Positions 9,107 through 20,003 of a DNA stretch of 64,000 bases are shown piece by piece; positions within the stretch are counted from its first letter, which is position 1, and each line of letters begins with the position of its first letter. The DNA comes from Cherax quadricarinatus. Its lineage: Eukaryota; Arthropoda; Malacostraca; Decapoda; Parastacidae. The notes beneath the pieces are model-generated. The model did no database searches and was not told where the DNA came from. It was given only the letters and a program-made list of their open reading frames with translations. Both the position numbers and the translations under genes were made by a program. Where the stretch lies: assembly GCF_038502225.1 (NCBI RefSeq), contig NW_027195377.1, forward strand, positions 1 through 64,000. The letters run 5' to 3'.

Positions 9107-10625
9107 TTAACAAGGTTCAGTCAAACCAATGAATGAGAGGAAACATGCAAGTTTTTGATCATTTGTAATTTCAAACCTACGACCCGTGTCTGATAATTTT
9201 GCCATGATAATGCCATCACGAGTAAAGTACTGTTTTATTGATCCATTATCACGCTTAAGTTTTCGAAGTCTGTATAATAGGTTCTGACGTTTTTTAGTTA
9301 GGCACTCATTTATATACACATTATTCCGTTCCTTGAAGTAGGAACGTATTAGATCATTTTTTTACATCAATGGAATTGAATTTTAACCTAACACTTTGTT
9401 GTTGACCCGGCTTGCCTAGCAGTCGAGCCTCCTTGATATCACTGGTTTTAATGTTAACTTTTATCTCATCTTTTATTAGTTGGAGTGCTTTGATGGTGCA
9501 ATTCTCATTGTTTGCATCTGGTGGTAAGGTAGAGCTGGTTAAAATGACAGTGTCTAGGAGCTTGTCTTGTTCAGTCATATCCCTTTTGATACTGGAAACA
9601 TGCATTCCACTAGGATTGCATGTTTAACTTCCAGTCTTGTGTAGCTTCTGACAGCTTGGTGGTGAGAGAATTTATTTATTTAGTATGTGTGTGTGTCTAT
9701 AGTTGAATGTAGGTTTGCTTGTTCTTGAGACTAGTTTATTAATGATGTCAGTTTGTTTTCTAGTTCACTAATCTTTGAGTTTTGTGTCGTAAGATGATAT
9801 TCAAGGCCTTTAATTCTCGTGTTTTGGGTATGTGGAGAGCACTCGAGGTTCCCAATGAGTTTTCATAGGTTTCGTTTTGTCGTCTTAACATACTAGTATT
9901 TTCCTGTATTATTATTATTATAATCAAAAAGAAGCGCTAAGCCACAAGGACTATACAGATATTTTCCTGTAGAATTTTATGAATGGAGTCGGGTCGTTGT
10001 TGAAGACTGAATTCCTTTGGGTGTTGACGAGTTGAAATCTATGTTGCCGTTTGCGGTGAAGAGGTATCGGGTGTTATCAGTAGTTGTAGACAAGTTAGCT
10101 TGAGTGCGAGTCATGGATGAGGATGAGTGTTGAGAGAATCCGGAGAAGGTTTCGGAGGCGTCCGCCATTATTGTTGTTGTGTTGGTCTGGGCGGAGGTGA
10201 GGGGGGTGGAAGATTCGCTGGCGTCCTTCAGGGCAAACATTATGGGTAACAGTTTTCTAGGAGGTTTCGTGTCTGTCTTGGTGTTGCTTTTTCTATTTTT
10301 GTATTCCATGAGAACACTAGTGGAGTTGTTATGAAGTTATTGTAGTGATAACTGTTGCTTGGCTGGGATGTCGTCTGGCAGCAGGCTGGTGTTTTGGTAT
10401 GCCGGGCAGTCCTATATTAGTCGTGTTTGGTGAGCTTTTTACATCTATAACAACTTCATGTTGGTCGTTACTGGTTCCATGTGGGTCAGTGCTGCAGTAT
10501 AAGCAGTTAGGCCATATTAGGAGCTGTTGTAGGGGCAGGGAACTGTAAAGATGTAGGAATAGCAATTGTTGTCTCCTCACCTCCGCAAATGTGACAGGTT
10601 GGTGCCACAAGAAGAGAAGCCATTT
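9107..10625 (-). pseudogene. A1 ORF1 remnant: zinc-finger and coiled/RRM-type LINE ORF1
   Basis: A degenerate ORF1 reads on the minus strand from ATG at about 10622 (MASLLVAPTCHICGGEE, a CxxC start typical of LINE ORF1 zinc domains). It passes through a Ser/Thr-rich part (10309-9977) and a pre-RRM part (9605-9354: ENCTIKALQLIKDEI and ARLLGKPGQQQSVRLKFN). The C-terminal part (9319-9107) has INECLTKKRQNLLYRLRKLK and then FTRDGIIMAKLSDTG. That last block resembles the C-terminal domain shared by L1-type ORF1 proteins and baculovirus FP-like proteins (family knowledge; similarity judged by eye). At least three frame breaks are needed. Upstream of it I see only weak leader sequence. Confidence 0.6.
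9897..9971 (+). mobile_element. Tail-only I-type insertion (51 bp) with 12-bp TSD, inside A1 ORF1
   Basis: The 12-bp direct repeat TATTTTCCTGTA lies at 9897-9908 and 9960-9971. Between them, 9909-9959 holds only the I1-type tail in antisense (TAA repeats, GATTA, AGCGCT block). It is an extremely 5'-truncated ('dead on arrival') retroposition product of I1 or of a short relative using the same tail. Confidence 0.9.
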
Positions 10626-10640
10626 ATTGTTTATTTTGTT

Positions 10641-11243
10641 CGTCTATTTAAATGTCATAGATTTATTATGTTCTTATTTGAGTTTTTCTGTATTTTCATT
10701 CAAATAATAGTATGCTCTCTGTGTTTCTATGTGTAACTTCATTACCAATCAATTTCTGGTGTTATTGTGTTAAACATTGTGATCTTCACATCACCGGTGT
10801 TATTATGTATAAGCGTAACATTTATATCTCTGATATTGTTTTGCCTAACAGGTTTATCATTGCATCCTTGGAAAAGACCCGGGCCGGGAGAGTACCGGCG
10901 AATAAGAAAAAAAAATCTCTGGTATTACTGCATATAACCCAGTGATCTGTGTCTCTCTGATAACACTAGCAAAGGTTTTTTGATAGTCTAGGTAAATGCA
11001 TCTCTCCATCCATTTCTATATTCATCAGTTTCTCCTATAATAACTTTACAGATTATAAATACAGGATATTGTAGGCAGAAATCCAAATTGTTTACCAGCT
11101 ACTATGTTTAATCCACTTTCCTCTAGCGTCTTTAACAATTTTGTTTTGTTACATCTAAACCGCCTGCATGACACAATTTTTTTTAAACTCTGGGACACTT
11201 TGTACCATCTTATATTTACCTACATGTCTACCCTCCTGTAGCG
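10641..11243. other. No gene recognised (possible A1 leader and unclassified DNA)
   Basis: The stretch is AT-rich. It may include the A1 5' end near 10860-10910 (a GC-richer patch with CCGGGCCGGGAGAGTACCGG). No convincing coding region, RNA gene or terminal repeat was seen. Confidence 0.4.
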
Positions 11244-11415
11244 AGTGTGTGTGTGTACTCACCTAGTTGTACTCACCTAGTTGAGGTTGCAGGGGTCGAA
11301 TCCAAGCTCCTGGCCCCGACTCTTCACTGGTCGCTACTAGGTCACTCTCCCTGAACCATGAGCTTTATCATACCTCTGCTTAAAGCTATGTATGGATCCT
11401 GCCTCCACTACATCG
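11244..11415 (-). mobile_element. 5'-truncated CR1-like LINE 3' end
   Basis: On the minus strand this encodes a CR1-type RT C-terminus (GSIHSFKQRYDKAHGSGRVT-like wording). It then ends in short repeats of ACTAGGTGAGTAC next to a TG run, as CR1 elements end in short tandem motifs. It is a fragment only; there is no complete domain. Confidence 0.6.
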
Positions 11416-12584
11416 TGTGTGTGTTTGTCTCCCCTTCACTTCACAAAAGGTTGCCTCATCTCCCTCAGTATCCTCACCTCTAGCTTTCTAGATCAGTCCC
11501 TTCCCAGGATCTATCTAGGAAGTCACCCGTCTATCTACTGGGTGTCCTGCCTTCCCCACTTTCAGGAGGTCTCAAGCGACCTTGCTAGATTGGTGGAGGA
11601 ATTACAGGAGACACAGAGAAATATGTCTTGAAATTACACCCAACAAGAGAGACATGAACGTACACCAAGACACCAGGATATTCTTATTCAATGAAAATTT
11701 TAGTCCTACTTACGTCGCAGTATTATAATTAATATGTAATTTTCACATATGTAGCAGAAAATGCGTATATCTGAAGGTTGTATTTTGTGTAAATAACTCC
11801 CTGATTCTTAATCTAATTGTTAAATTCCATAAAAAGTGTAATAAATATTATTACTTTTGTTACTCATCTTTTGTGATTGCACAGCACGGACAGATCTATA
11901 AATGTGTGTGCGTACACACACACACAAACTTTCGGTGATTAAAACAACAGCTAGGTACACTGGAGACGCGATCACCAGGCAAAACAAAGTTTGGAGGTCG
12001 CTGCTATAACCTGGCCAGTACACCTCTGTTGTTATTAATGTCTCCGACACGATGTTGTGACCAACTGTGTTGCTGGGATATTACTGTTTATAGCAAAATG
12101 CATTAGGACACAATATATTTCAGTACGCTATGAAACTTGTGAGACAAGAAGTTTTAGAAAGGTAAAGAGAACATTTTGAGGAAATGTCTGATGAAAATGA
12201 TGAATTACTAGCAGAAGTAATACTGAGAAATAATAACGAGATCAATGAGGAGTGTTGCAACCCAAGATAACGTAAAGGAAGGAAATACAAAGGCAACGAG
12301 TGAAAGAGCGAGTGTGAAGGATGAAGGAATTGAGAATTAAGTGTGTATGATGGAATACAGTATGAAGGAAGTGTGTATGAAGGTGAGCAAAAACACAAAG
12401 AGAAAGATAAAAGTAAATTTGAAGAATGTGAATGTTAATGGAATGAGAATAGACGAGGAGAATATGAAGAAATGAGAGCACGAAAGAAATAAATATACAG
12501 AGAATACGAAGGAAATGAGTGAAGCAATAAGAAGGGAAAACATAAGAAACTTAGAAGTAATGAAGTTTCAAATGATTGAAGAAG
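11416..12584. other. No gene recognised; purine-rich stretch
   Basis: Nothing here is recognisable as coding. The interval 12125-12590 is strongly A/G-rich on the plus strand, which produces spurious Ser/Leu/Phe-rich minus-strand frames. Small TG/CA runs occur at 11905-11930. Confidence 0.5.
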
Positions 12585-12715
12585 TTAACATAAGAACATA
12601 AGAAAGGAGGAACACTGCAGCAGGCCTGTTGGCCCATACTAGGCAGGTCCTTTACAATCCATCCCACTAACAAAACATTTGCCCAATCCAATTTTCAATG
12701 CTATCCAAGACAAAT
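12585..12715 (-). mobile_element. 5'-truncated CR1-like LINE 3' end with TTCTTATG-type tail
   Basis: On the minus strand the sequence reads GGGCCAACAGGCCTGCTGCAG and then GTTCCTCC, ending in TTCTTATG repeats. This matches the 3' end of LINE E at 49380-49532 (GGGCCAGTAGGCCTTCTGCAG, then GTTCTTAT repeats). Octamer tails of this sort are characteristic of CR1-clade LINEs. Confidence 0.7.
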
Positions 12716-13541
12716 CGAGGAAGGAGAAGGGACAAGGGATATTCACCTCGCTAGACACAGGCAATATGGGTGTAGTGGCCTGCAGGTCGCAGTGCAATTT
12801 TCAAGGTCATTCACTGGGCCCACAGTCGTCTCGAGAGTTACCAACCCTGTACTACTTGTTAACTCCAAACCCGCAGCACTAAACACATCTAGCACACAAC
12901 ACCGAAGGTACGGCCGGAACACTGTAGAACGTTCACAAAGGCATTCTGGGATTCAGAACAGATGTAGCCTTGGCCTTCACTGGCTGGCTTGGAGCGCTGT
13001 TTGGCCTGGATCAGCTAAACTCGCCCTTATCCCATATGTAGATAATGGCGACGAGTTAAGGGATACCGGTGAATAGGAAAGTCGAGGAAGGGACATTCAC
13101 CTCACTAGACACACGCAGTATGGGTGTAAGTGGCATGCGGGTCTTATAGTGCCATTTTAAAGGTCACCCAGCAGGCCAGACATTCCTCACACATTTTAAG
13201 CCTACGTAGGTACTGATGGTAGCACAATGTCCTAAGTCAGCGTAATCCACTCATGCAAATAGTTACAACAAATCTGCAGCACTTGCGGAACTCACATATT
13301 CGAGTACCAGCGGGGCAGCAAAATACACCTCTACACTGCACGTCGTTGATAGAGGCGAACGGCTGAGTTTAAAGGAGGAGAGCTGGGGACACAGGAGAAC
13401 AGCAGGGGCAACTAAGCACGCACATTCGCCTCTCTTCACAAAGTCAATATGGGCGAAAGTCTCAGGCAGGTGATGCAGTGCCTCGCTCAAGGTCACAGGC
13501 TGAGGCAGACTTCTCAAGAGTTACCACACACTGCAATACTC
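12716..13541. repeat. Dispersed repeat G, left part of an interrupted copy
   Basis: Segments match 54681-55460 (for example GGATATTCACCTCGCTAGAC and CACTGGGCCCACAGTCGTCT). The repeat contains the paired motif CCTCTA...TAGAGGCGAA near 13327-13359 and has no coding capacity. It is broken at 13541 by a tRNA-derived SINE and resumes at 16679. I do not know its class; the paralogue at 54681-55937 shows internal monomers of about 430 bp. Confidence 0.65.
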
Positions 13542-13676
13542 GTAAGATAAGATAAGATAAGATAAGATTTTGTTCGGATTTTTAACCCCGGAGGGTTAGC
13601 CACCCAGGATAACCCAAGAAAGTCAGTGCGTCATCGAGGACTGTCTAACTTATTTCCATTGGGGTCCTCAATCTTG
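13541..13676 (-). mobile_element. tRNA-derived SINE, 3' part with TTATC tail
   Basis: Minus-strand SINE body and tail. TTATC repeats (plus-strand AAGAT at 13543-13567) follow a body reading GGGTTATCCTGGGTGGCTAA and CCAATGGAAATAAGTTAGAC. The head lies at 16501-16678; LINE B1 is inserted between them. The join is consistent with a single SINE. Confidence 0.85.
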
Positions 13677-16508
13677 TCCTGGAGTTTACCTGGAGAGAGT
13701 TTCGGGGGTCAACGCCCCCGCGGCCCGGTCTGTGACCAGGCCTCCTGGTGGATCAGCGCCTGTTCAACCAGGCTGTTGCTGCTGGCTGCACGCAAACCAA
13801 CGTACGAGCCACAGCCCGGCTGATCAGGAACTGACTTTAGGTGCTTGTCCAGTGCCAGCTTGAAGACTGCCAGGGGTCTGTTGGTAATCCCCCTTATGTG
13901 TGCTGGGAGGCAGTTGAACAGTCTCGGGCCCCTGACACTTATTGTATGGTCTCTTAACGTGCTAGTGACACCCCTGCTTTTCATTGGGGGGATGGTGCAT
14001 CGTCTGCCAAGTCTTTTGCTTTCGTAGTGAGTGATTTTCGTGTGCAAGTTCGGTACTAGTCCCTCTAGGATTTTCCAGGTGTATATAATCATGTATCTCT
14101 CCCTCCTGCGTTCCAGGGAATACAGGTTTAGAAACCTCAAGCGCTCCCAGTAATTGAGGTGTTTTATCTCCGTTATGCGCGCCGTGAAAGTTCTCTGTAC
14201 ATTTTCTAGGTCGGCAATTTCACCTGCCTTGAAAGGTGCTGTTAGAGTGCAGCAATATTCCAGCCTAGATAGAACAAGTGACCTGAAGAGTGTCATCATG
14301 GGCTTGGCCTCCCTAGTTTTGAAGGTTTTCATTATCCATCCTGTCATTTTTCTAGCAGATGCGATTGATACAATGTTATGGTCCTTGAAGGTGAGATCCT
14401 CCGACATAATCACTCCCAGGTCTTTGACGTTGGTGTTTCGCTCTATTTTGTGGCCAGAATTTGTTTTGTACTCTGATGAAGATTTAATTTCCTCATGTTT
14501 ACCATATCTGAGTAATTGAAATTTCTCATCGTTGAACTTCATATTGTTTTCTGCAGCCCACTGAAAGATTTGGTTGATGTCTGCCTGGAGCCTTGCAGTG
14601 TCTGCAATGGAAGACACTGTCATGCAGATTCGGGTGTCATCTGCAAAGGAAGACACGGTGCTGTGGCTGACATCCTTGTCTATGTCGGATATGAGGATGA
14701 GGAACAAGATGGGAGCTAGTACTGTGCCTTGTGGAACAGAGCTTTTCACCGTAGCTGCCTCGGACTTTACTCTGTTGACGACTACTCTCTGTGTTCTGTT
14801 AGTGAGGAAATTATAGATCCATCGACCGACTTTTCCTGTTATTCCTTTAGCGCGCATTTTGTGCGCTATTACGCCATGGTCACACTTGTCGAAGGCTTTT
14901 GCAAAGTCTGTATATATTACATCTGCATTCTTTTTGTCTTCTAGTGCATTTAGGACCTTGTCGTAGTGATCCAGTAGTTGAGACAGACAGGAGCGACCTG
15001 TTCTAAACCCATGTTGCCCTGGGTTGTGTAACTGATGGGTTTCTAGATGGGTGGTGATCTTGCTTCTTAGGACCCTTTCAAAGATTTTTATGATATGGGA
15101 TGTTAGTGCTATTGGTCTGTAGTTCTTTGCTGTTGCTTTACTGCCCCCTTTGTGGAGTGGGGCTATGTCTGTTGTTTTTAGTAACTGAGGGACGACCCCC
15201 GTGTCCATGCTCCCTCTCCATAGGATGGAAAAGGCTCGTGATAGGGGCTTCTTGCAGTTCTTGATGAACACAGAGTTCCATGAGTCTGGCCCTGGGGCAG
15301 AGTGCATGGGCATGTCATTTATCGCCTGTTCGAAGTCATTTGGCGTCAGGATAACATCGGATAAGCTTGTGTTAATCAAATTTTGTGGCTCTCTCATAAA
15401 AAATTCATTTTGATCTTCGACTCTCAGTCTGGTTAGCGGCTTGCTAAAAACTGAGTCATATTGGGACTTGAGTAGCTCACTCATTTCCTTGCTGTCATCT
15501 GTGTAGGACCCATCTTGTTTAAGTAAGGGCCCAATACTGGACGTTGTTCTCGATTTTGATTTGGCATAGGAGAAGAAATACTTTGGGTTTCTTTCGATTT
15601 CATTTATGGCTTTTAGTTCTTCCCGCGATTCCTGACTCCTAAAGGATTCTTTTAGCTTAAGTTCGATGCTTGCTATTTCTCTGACCAGTGTCTCCCTGCG
15701 CATTTCAGATATATTGACCTCTTTTAGCCTCTCTGTTATTCTTTTCCGTCGCCTGTAAAGGGAGCGCCTGTCTCTTTCTATTTTACATCTACTCCTCCTT
15801 TTTCTTAGAGGAATAAGTCTTGTGCATACATCGAGTGCCACCGAGTTAATCTGTTCTAGGCATAAGTTTGGGTCTGTGTTGCTTAGTATATCTTCCCAGC
15901 TTATATCGGTTAGGACTTGGTTTACTTGGTCCCACTTTATGTTTTTGTTATTGAAGTTGAATTTGGTGAATGCTCCCTCGTGACTAGTCTCATTTTGTCG
16001 GTCTGGGGCTCCACGCATACATGTCTGAACCTCAATTATGTTGTGATCTGAGTATATTGTTTTTGATATGGTGACATTTCTTATCAGATCATCATTGTTA
16101 GTGAAGATGAGGTCTAGTGTATTCTCCAGTCTAGTAGGCTCTATTATTTGCTGGTTTAAATTGAATTTTGTGCAGAGATTTAAAAGCTCGTGTGAGTGTG
16201 AGTTTTCATCAGAGCTGCCTCCTGGTGTTATTACTGCAACAATATTATTTGCTATATTCCTCCATTTTAGGTGCCTTAAGTTGAAATCCCCCAGGAGCAA
16301 GATGTTGGGTGCAGGAGCTGGAAGATTTTCCAGACAGTGGTCAATTTTTAACAGCTGTTCCTGGAATTGCTGGGATGTTGCATCCGGAGGCTTGTAGACT
16401 ACCACAATGACTAGGTTTTGGTTCTCGACCTTTACTGCTAAAACTTCCACTACGTCATTTGAGGCATTAAGCAGTTCTGTGCAAACAAGTGACTCTGCAA
16501 TGTCCCCC
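13677..16508 (-). mobile_element. LINE B1: CR1-like non-LTR element inserted in the SINE
   Basis: A 5'-truncated minus-strand LINE of about 2.8 kb. It lacks the N-terminal endonuclease and ends in CTCTCCAGGTAAACTCCAG. Short SINE-derived GACA flanks both ends, so any TSD is only 4-5 bp. It is almost identical to the plus-strand copies at 18134-20003 and 21593-24870 (a handful of amino-acid differences), so the family was recently active. Confidence 0.85.
13709..16500 (-). CDS. LINE B1 ORF2, 5'-truncated: endonuclease (partial) and reverse transcriptase
   Basis: An open frame of about 930 codons with no true ATG: its upstream end runs into SINE sequence and would need a GTG. The endonuclease is partial, retaining VVVYKPP, LLLGDFN and the SDHN-type motif (YSDHNIIEV). 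The reverse transcriptase is complete (NYRPIALTSHIIKIFE, HGFRTGRSC, YTDFAKAFDKCDH, SVPQGTVLAP, catalytic FADD in SSFADDTRI). The C-terminus has the CR1-type LENVQRTFTARI and NYWERLRFLNLYSLERRR. There is no RNase H. It ends TGPRGR. As it stands it cannot nick DNA by itself, since the first endonuclease motifs are gone. Confidence 0.85.
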
Positions 16509-16678
16509 AGGATGCGACCCACACCAGTCGACTAACACCCAGGTACCTATTTGCTGCTAGGTGAACAGGAAAACAGGTGTAAGGAAACGCGTCGAAATGT
16601 TTCCACCCGTCGGGAATCGAACCCAGGCCCTCCGTGTGTGAAGCGGGAGCTTTAGCCACCAGGCCACCAGGCCACTCC
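16501..16678 (-). mobile_element. tRNA-derived SINE, 5' head with A and B boxes
   Basis: Read on the minus strand, the head has a B box GGTTCGATTCC at 16623-16613 and an A-box-like TGGCTAAAGC region at about 16660-16650, with tRNA-like spacing for an internal RNA polymerase III promoter. The body continues GCAGCAAATAGGTACCTGGG and is cut by LINE B1. The head is copied again at about 20005-20137 by the tandem duplication. Confidence 0.85.
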
Positions 16679-17141
16679 AAACTTGTAGAACTTCTAGCAT
16701 ACGTGTCTTGGAGTGAAAGACGAATTTTCAGTGTGTGGACACCTGGGTTACCAACTCACGTAGGACTGCACACTCGTCGTTATTCCTTAGGTTGGTAAAG
16801 CGATGAGTTGTGAGCATTTTGAGAGGCACGAGTAGCAGTGGACTAGTAAAATTCGCCTCTACACTCCATGTTGATAGAGGCGAAAGGCTGAGGTCAAATG
16901 AAAGGCAGAGGGGAAGCAGAGGCCTGTGAGGGCCTTTGCAAAAAGGAAAACTATTTCCAGTGTTTGACCAGGTATATTCTTAGTCACAGCTCGCACATAA
17001 GAGTTCTCACAACACTGAAGCTGTCTTCCAACAGTAGGAGTTTTAATGATGACTTATCAGTCGGGAGAAATGGGTAGGATTGTGAATTAGTAGGTCCAGA
17101 TCCCCAGCACACGTCTACTCCCCTCAACCACTCAGCCGAGA
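16679..17141. repeat. Dispersed repeat G, right part
   Basis: Matches 55480-55937 closely (AACTTCTAGC, ACTCACGTAGGACTGCACAC, AGTAGCAGTGGACTAG). It contains the hairpin TTCGCCTCTA - 13 nt - TAGAGGCGAA at about 16851-16883. It continues repeat G from 13541 beyond the SINE/LINE B1 insertion. The end GCCGAGACT is shared with the paralogue. Confidence 0.7.
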
Positions 17142-18066
17142 CTGTGTTGCTACCAACCAATAGCAAAACCCACAAGAATCTCCAAGACCAGTGTCTCATT
17201 ATTAGACCATATCTGGACTTACACCATATCCCCTTTAAAATCAGCCATTATTACAGACAACACCACAGACCACTACCCTACCTTTCTCATAACCAACCTA
17301 GGTAAACTGCATCAAGACACTACTAAAGTTACCCTCAGACTACATAATGAGACAGCAGTTAATAACTTTATAACAGCTATGAATAACATCGACTGGTATA
17401 ATGAGCTAGAAACCTATACAAATACTGATGAATGTATTAATAATTTTCTACAAAAAGCCCATTACCTCTATAACAAGCATTGCCCCCCGAAAAAAACTAA
17501 ACAGATCACAGCTAAGAGACTAAACAGTCTCTGCCTAACACCCAGCATCCTTAAATCCATTAACACAAAGCACCTAAATGAAAAACAGTATAGAATGGGC
17601 CAAATAACCAGAGACCATTCTAAACGTTACTTGTCAATCCTTACCAGCCTGATAAGAAGGCCAAAGAAATGGTATTAGGAAAACAGATTACATAACATAA
17701 AAGGTGATATGAAAAAAAAAAAAAAACTGGAAAACCCTACGTGAAATTCTAGGAACTAAAAAGATATCCAAAAACAAAACGCTGAAATTAACAAAATCAG
17801 ACGAACCGCTACTCTCACCAACTGAAACAGCAAACAGACTCAATGTTTTCTTCTCCACCATAGGAAAGAATCTAGCGAGCAAAATCCCAAGCTCAAACAC
17901 CCGTCCATCAGACTACCTCACAGGTACCTACCTGAATACACTATTCCTAGCTCCAAGCGCCCCAACAGAAGTTTCGCTCATCATCAACACCCTTAAAAAC
18001 AAGGCAAGAGATATAAATAACTTACCACCATTTATGTACAAAAAATCTTCCCAAGTACTGTCACCA
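17142..18066 (+). mobile_element. L2-like LINE A fragment, 5' piece
   Basis: Plus-strand fragment of the same family as 28217-31670, starting in the endonuclease (TTGCTACCAAC region). It includes the linker ORF at 17379-17678 (KQITAKRLNSLCLTPSILKS). A stop at 17676 and an A15 run at 17712 break it. It is cut at 18066 by the LINE B insertion and resumes at about 24876 (after the duplicated block). Confidence 0.8.
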
Positions 18067-18068
18067 GG

Positions 18069-18133
18069 AGTGTAGAGGCGAATTTTACTAGTCCACTGCT
18101 ACTCGTGCCTCTCAAAATGCTCACAACTCATAC
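18069..18133 (-). repeat. 65-bp inverted patch of repeat G at the LINE B 5' junction
   Basis: The reverse complement is identical to 16803-16867, 1.2 kb upstream. It lies exactly between the broken L2 fragment and the start of LINE B, and is copied at 21528-21592 by the tandem duplication. Confidence 0.85.
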
Positions 18134-20003
18134 AGATACAGATACTAATGCCGGAAAAAAAATCCCCCCCCAGTACCAACAATACCACCAGTCCGATAAC
18201 ATTCTTCTTTGCAAATATACAGGGTCTAAAGCCAGCAACAAACAACAAAATACCTTTCATCCGTGGACTGCTTGCAGAGGCAAAGGCAATGTTCGCGGCT
18301 TTCACTGAGACCCACATAAAGGATCACTTGGACAACGAAATATGGATCCCAGGTTACAACCTATACAGATGTGACAGAGTGAACAGGCAAAAGGATGGGG
18401 GTTGGCCTGTACATTGCAGAGTCACTTGTTTGCACAGAACTGCTTAATGCCTCAAATGACGTAGTGGAAGTTTTAGCAGTAAAGGTCGAGAACCTAAACC
18501 TAGTCATTGTGGTAGTCTACAAGCCTCCGGATGCAACATCCCAGCAATTCCAGGAACAGCTGTTGAAAATTGACCACTGTCTGGAAAATCTTCCAGCTCC
18601 TGCACCCAACATCTTGCTCCTGGGGGATTTCAACTTAAGGCACGTAAAATGGAGGAATATAGCAAATAATATTGTTGCAGTAATAACACCAGGAGGCAGC
18701 TCTGATGAAAACTCACACTCACACGAGCTTTTAAATCTCTGCACAAAATTCAATTTAAACCAGCAAATAATAGAGCCTACTAGACTGGAGAATACACTAG
18801 ACCTCATCTTCACTAACAATGATGATCTGATAAGAAATGTCACCATATCAAAAACAATATACTCAGATCACAACATAATTGAGGTTCAGACATGTATGCG
18901 TGGAGCCCCAGACCGACAAAATGAGACTAGTCACGAGGGAGCATTCACCAAATTCAACTTCAATAACAAAAACATAAAGTGGGACCAAGTAAACCAAGTC
19001 CTAACCGATATAAGCTGGGAAGATATACTAAGCAACACAGACCCAAACTTATGCCTAGAACAGATTAACTCGGTGGCACTCGATGTATGCACAAGGCTTA
19101 TTCCTCTAAGAAAAAGGAGGAGTAGATGTAAAATAGAAAGAGACAGGCGCTCTCTTTACAGGCGACGGAAAAGAATAACAGAGCGGCTAAAAGAGGTCAA
19201 TATATCTGAAATGCGCAGGGAGACACTGGTCAGAGAAATAGCAAGCATCGAACTTAAGCTAAAAGAATCCTTTAGGAGTCAGGAATCGCGGGAAGAACTA
19301 AAAGCTATAAATGAAATCGAAAGAAACCCAAAGTATTTCTTCTCCTATGCCAAATCAAAATCGAGAACAACGTCCAGTATTGGGCCCCTACTTAAACAAG
19401 ATGGGTCCTACATAGATGACAGCAAGGAAATGAGTGAGCTACTCAAGTCCCAATATGACTCAGTTTTTAGCAAGCCGCTAACCAGACTGAGAGTCGAAGA
19501 TCAAAATGAATTTTTTATGAGAGAGCCACAAAATTTGATTAACACAAGCCTATCCGATGTTATCCTGACGCCAAATGACTTCGAACAGGCGATAAATGAC
19601 ATGCCCATGCACTCTGCCCCAGGGCCAGACTCATGGAACTCTGTGTTCATCAAGAACTGCAAGAAGCCCCTATCACGAGCCTTTTCCATCCTATGGAGAG
19701 GGAGCATGGACACGGGGGTCGTCCCTCAGTTACTAAAAAACAACAGACATAGCCCCACTCCACAAAGGGGGCAGTAAAGCAACAGCAAAGAACTACAGAC
19801 CAATAGCACTAACATCCCATATCATAAAAATCTTTGAAAGGGTCCTAAGAAGCAAGATCACCACCCATCTAGAAACCCATCAGTTACACAACCCAGGGCA
19901 ACATGGGTTTAGAACAGGTCGCTCCTGTCTGTCTCAACTACTGGATCACTACGACAAGGTCCTAAATGCACTAGAAGACAAAAAGAATGCAGATGTAATA
20001 TAT
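18134..20003 (+). mobile_element. LINE B (plus strand), partial copy within the tandem duplicate
   Basis: CR1-like LINE starting at its endonuclease (FFFANIQGLKPATNNKIPF) and cut in the RT at 20003 by the duplication junction. Sequence equals 21593-23462 apart from one A insertion. Confidence 0.85.
18148..19777 (+). pseudogene. LINE B ORF2, copy 1: endonuclease and RT start, two frame breaks
   Basis: The frame opens at 18148 (MPEKKSPPSTNN, then FFFANIQGLKP) and encodes the endonuclease start with ETHIKDHLDNEIWIPGYNLY; the catalytic Glu is in TETH. A frame break at about 18390-18440 (near GGGGGTTGG) shifts reading to the frame 18395-19777, which carries YKPPDATSQQ, LLLGDFNLRHVKW, the YSDHNIIEV motif and the RT entry (LKPNDFEQA-type ILTPNDFEQAINDMPMHSAP). 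A second break, one extra A near 19735, ends the frame at 19777 before RT motifs 3-7. Confidence 0.8.

Larger units (their letters stand above)
1..10640 (-). mobile_element. LINE A1: old L2/CR1-group non-LTR retrotransposon, interrupted, runs off window
   Basis: This is a minus-strand LINE read from about 10640 (ORF1) through the endonuclease (8765 to 8121, then 1492 downward) into the reverse transcriptase, which is cut by the window edge near the motif after PQGSV. The 6.6-kb I1 element splits it at 1506-8107. Joining the two sides across the target-site duplication restores a continuous endonuclease reading (EFTNAM before, NNSLLLPS after). The same family recurs at 17142-18066, 24876-26400, about 28217-31670, 38478-39805 and 44488-45297. 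Assignment to the L2/CR1 group rests on RT wording (DLRKAFDTVDHDLL-type, FADDTT, LTYGICAWG) and the AAAT tail seen in sister copies. It carries many frameshifts and is not functional. Confidence 0.75.
16544..20003. repeat. Tandem duplication, copy 1 (about 3459 bp)
   Basis: This block (SINE head, repeat G, L2 fragment, inverted 65-bp patch, LINE B up to the RT) repeats at 20003-23462 with a constant offset of 3459 bp. The only difference I found is one extra A near 19735 in copy 1, which shifts the frame. Both ends share TAC, so the junction at 20003 (TATACCTATT) fits a microhomology event. Confidence 0.9.

Noticed and set aside
9107..9319. A baculovirus FP-like viral gene
   Set aside because: The resemblance is to the C-terminal domain shared with LINE ORF1 proteins; its position directly upstream of A1 ORF2 in the same strand shows it is LINE ORF1.
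12120..12543. Small Ser/Leu/Phe-rich genes on the minus strand
   Set aside because: Overlapping frames in all phases over a purine-rich strand, with no start context or motif.
16501..16522. A SINE-provided start codon for the LINE B1 ORF
   Set aside because: The codon is GTG, not ATG, and the LINE ORF is simply open through the junction; no evidence of a chimeric protein start.
16605..16678. A tRNA gene (clear B box GGTTCGATTCC)
   Set aside because: The acceptor stem and anticodon arm are not formed, and the sequence continues into a SINE body with TTATC tail; it is a tRNA-derived SINE head.
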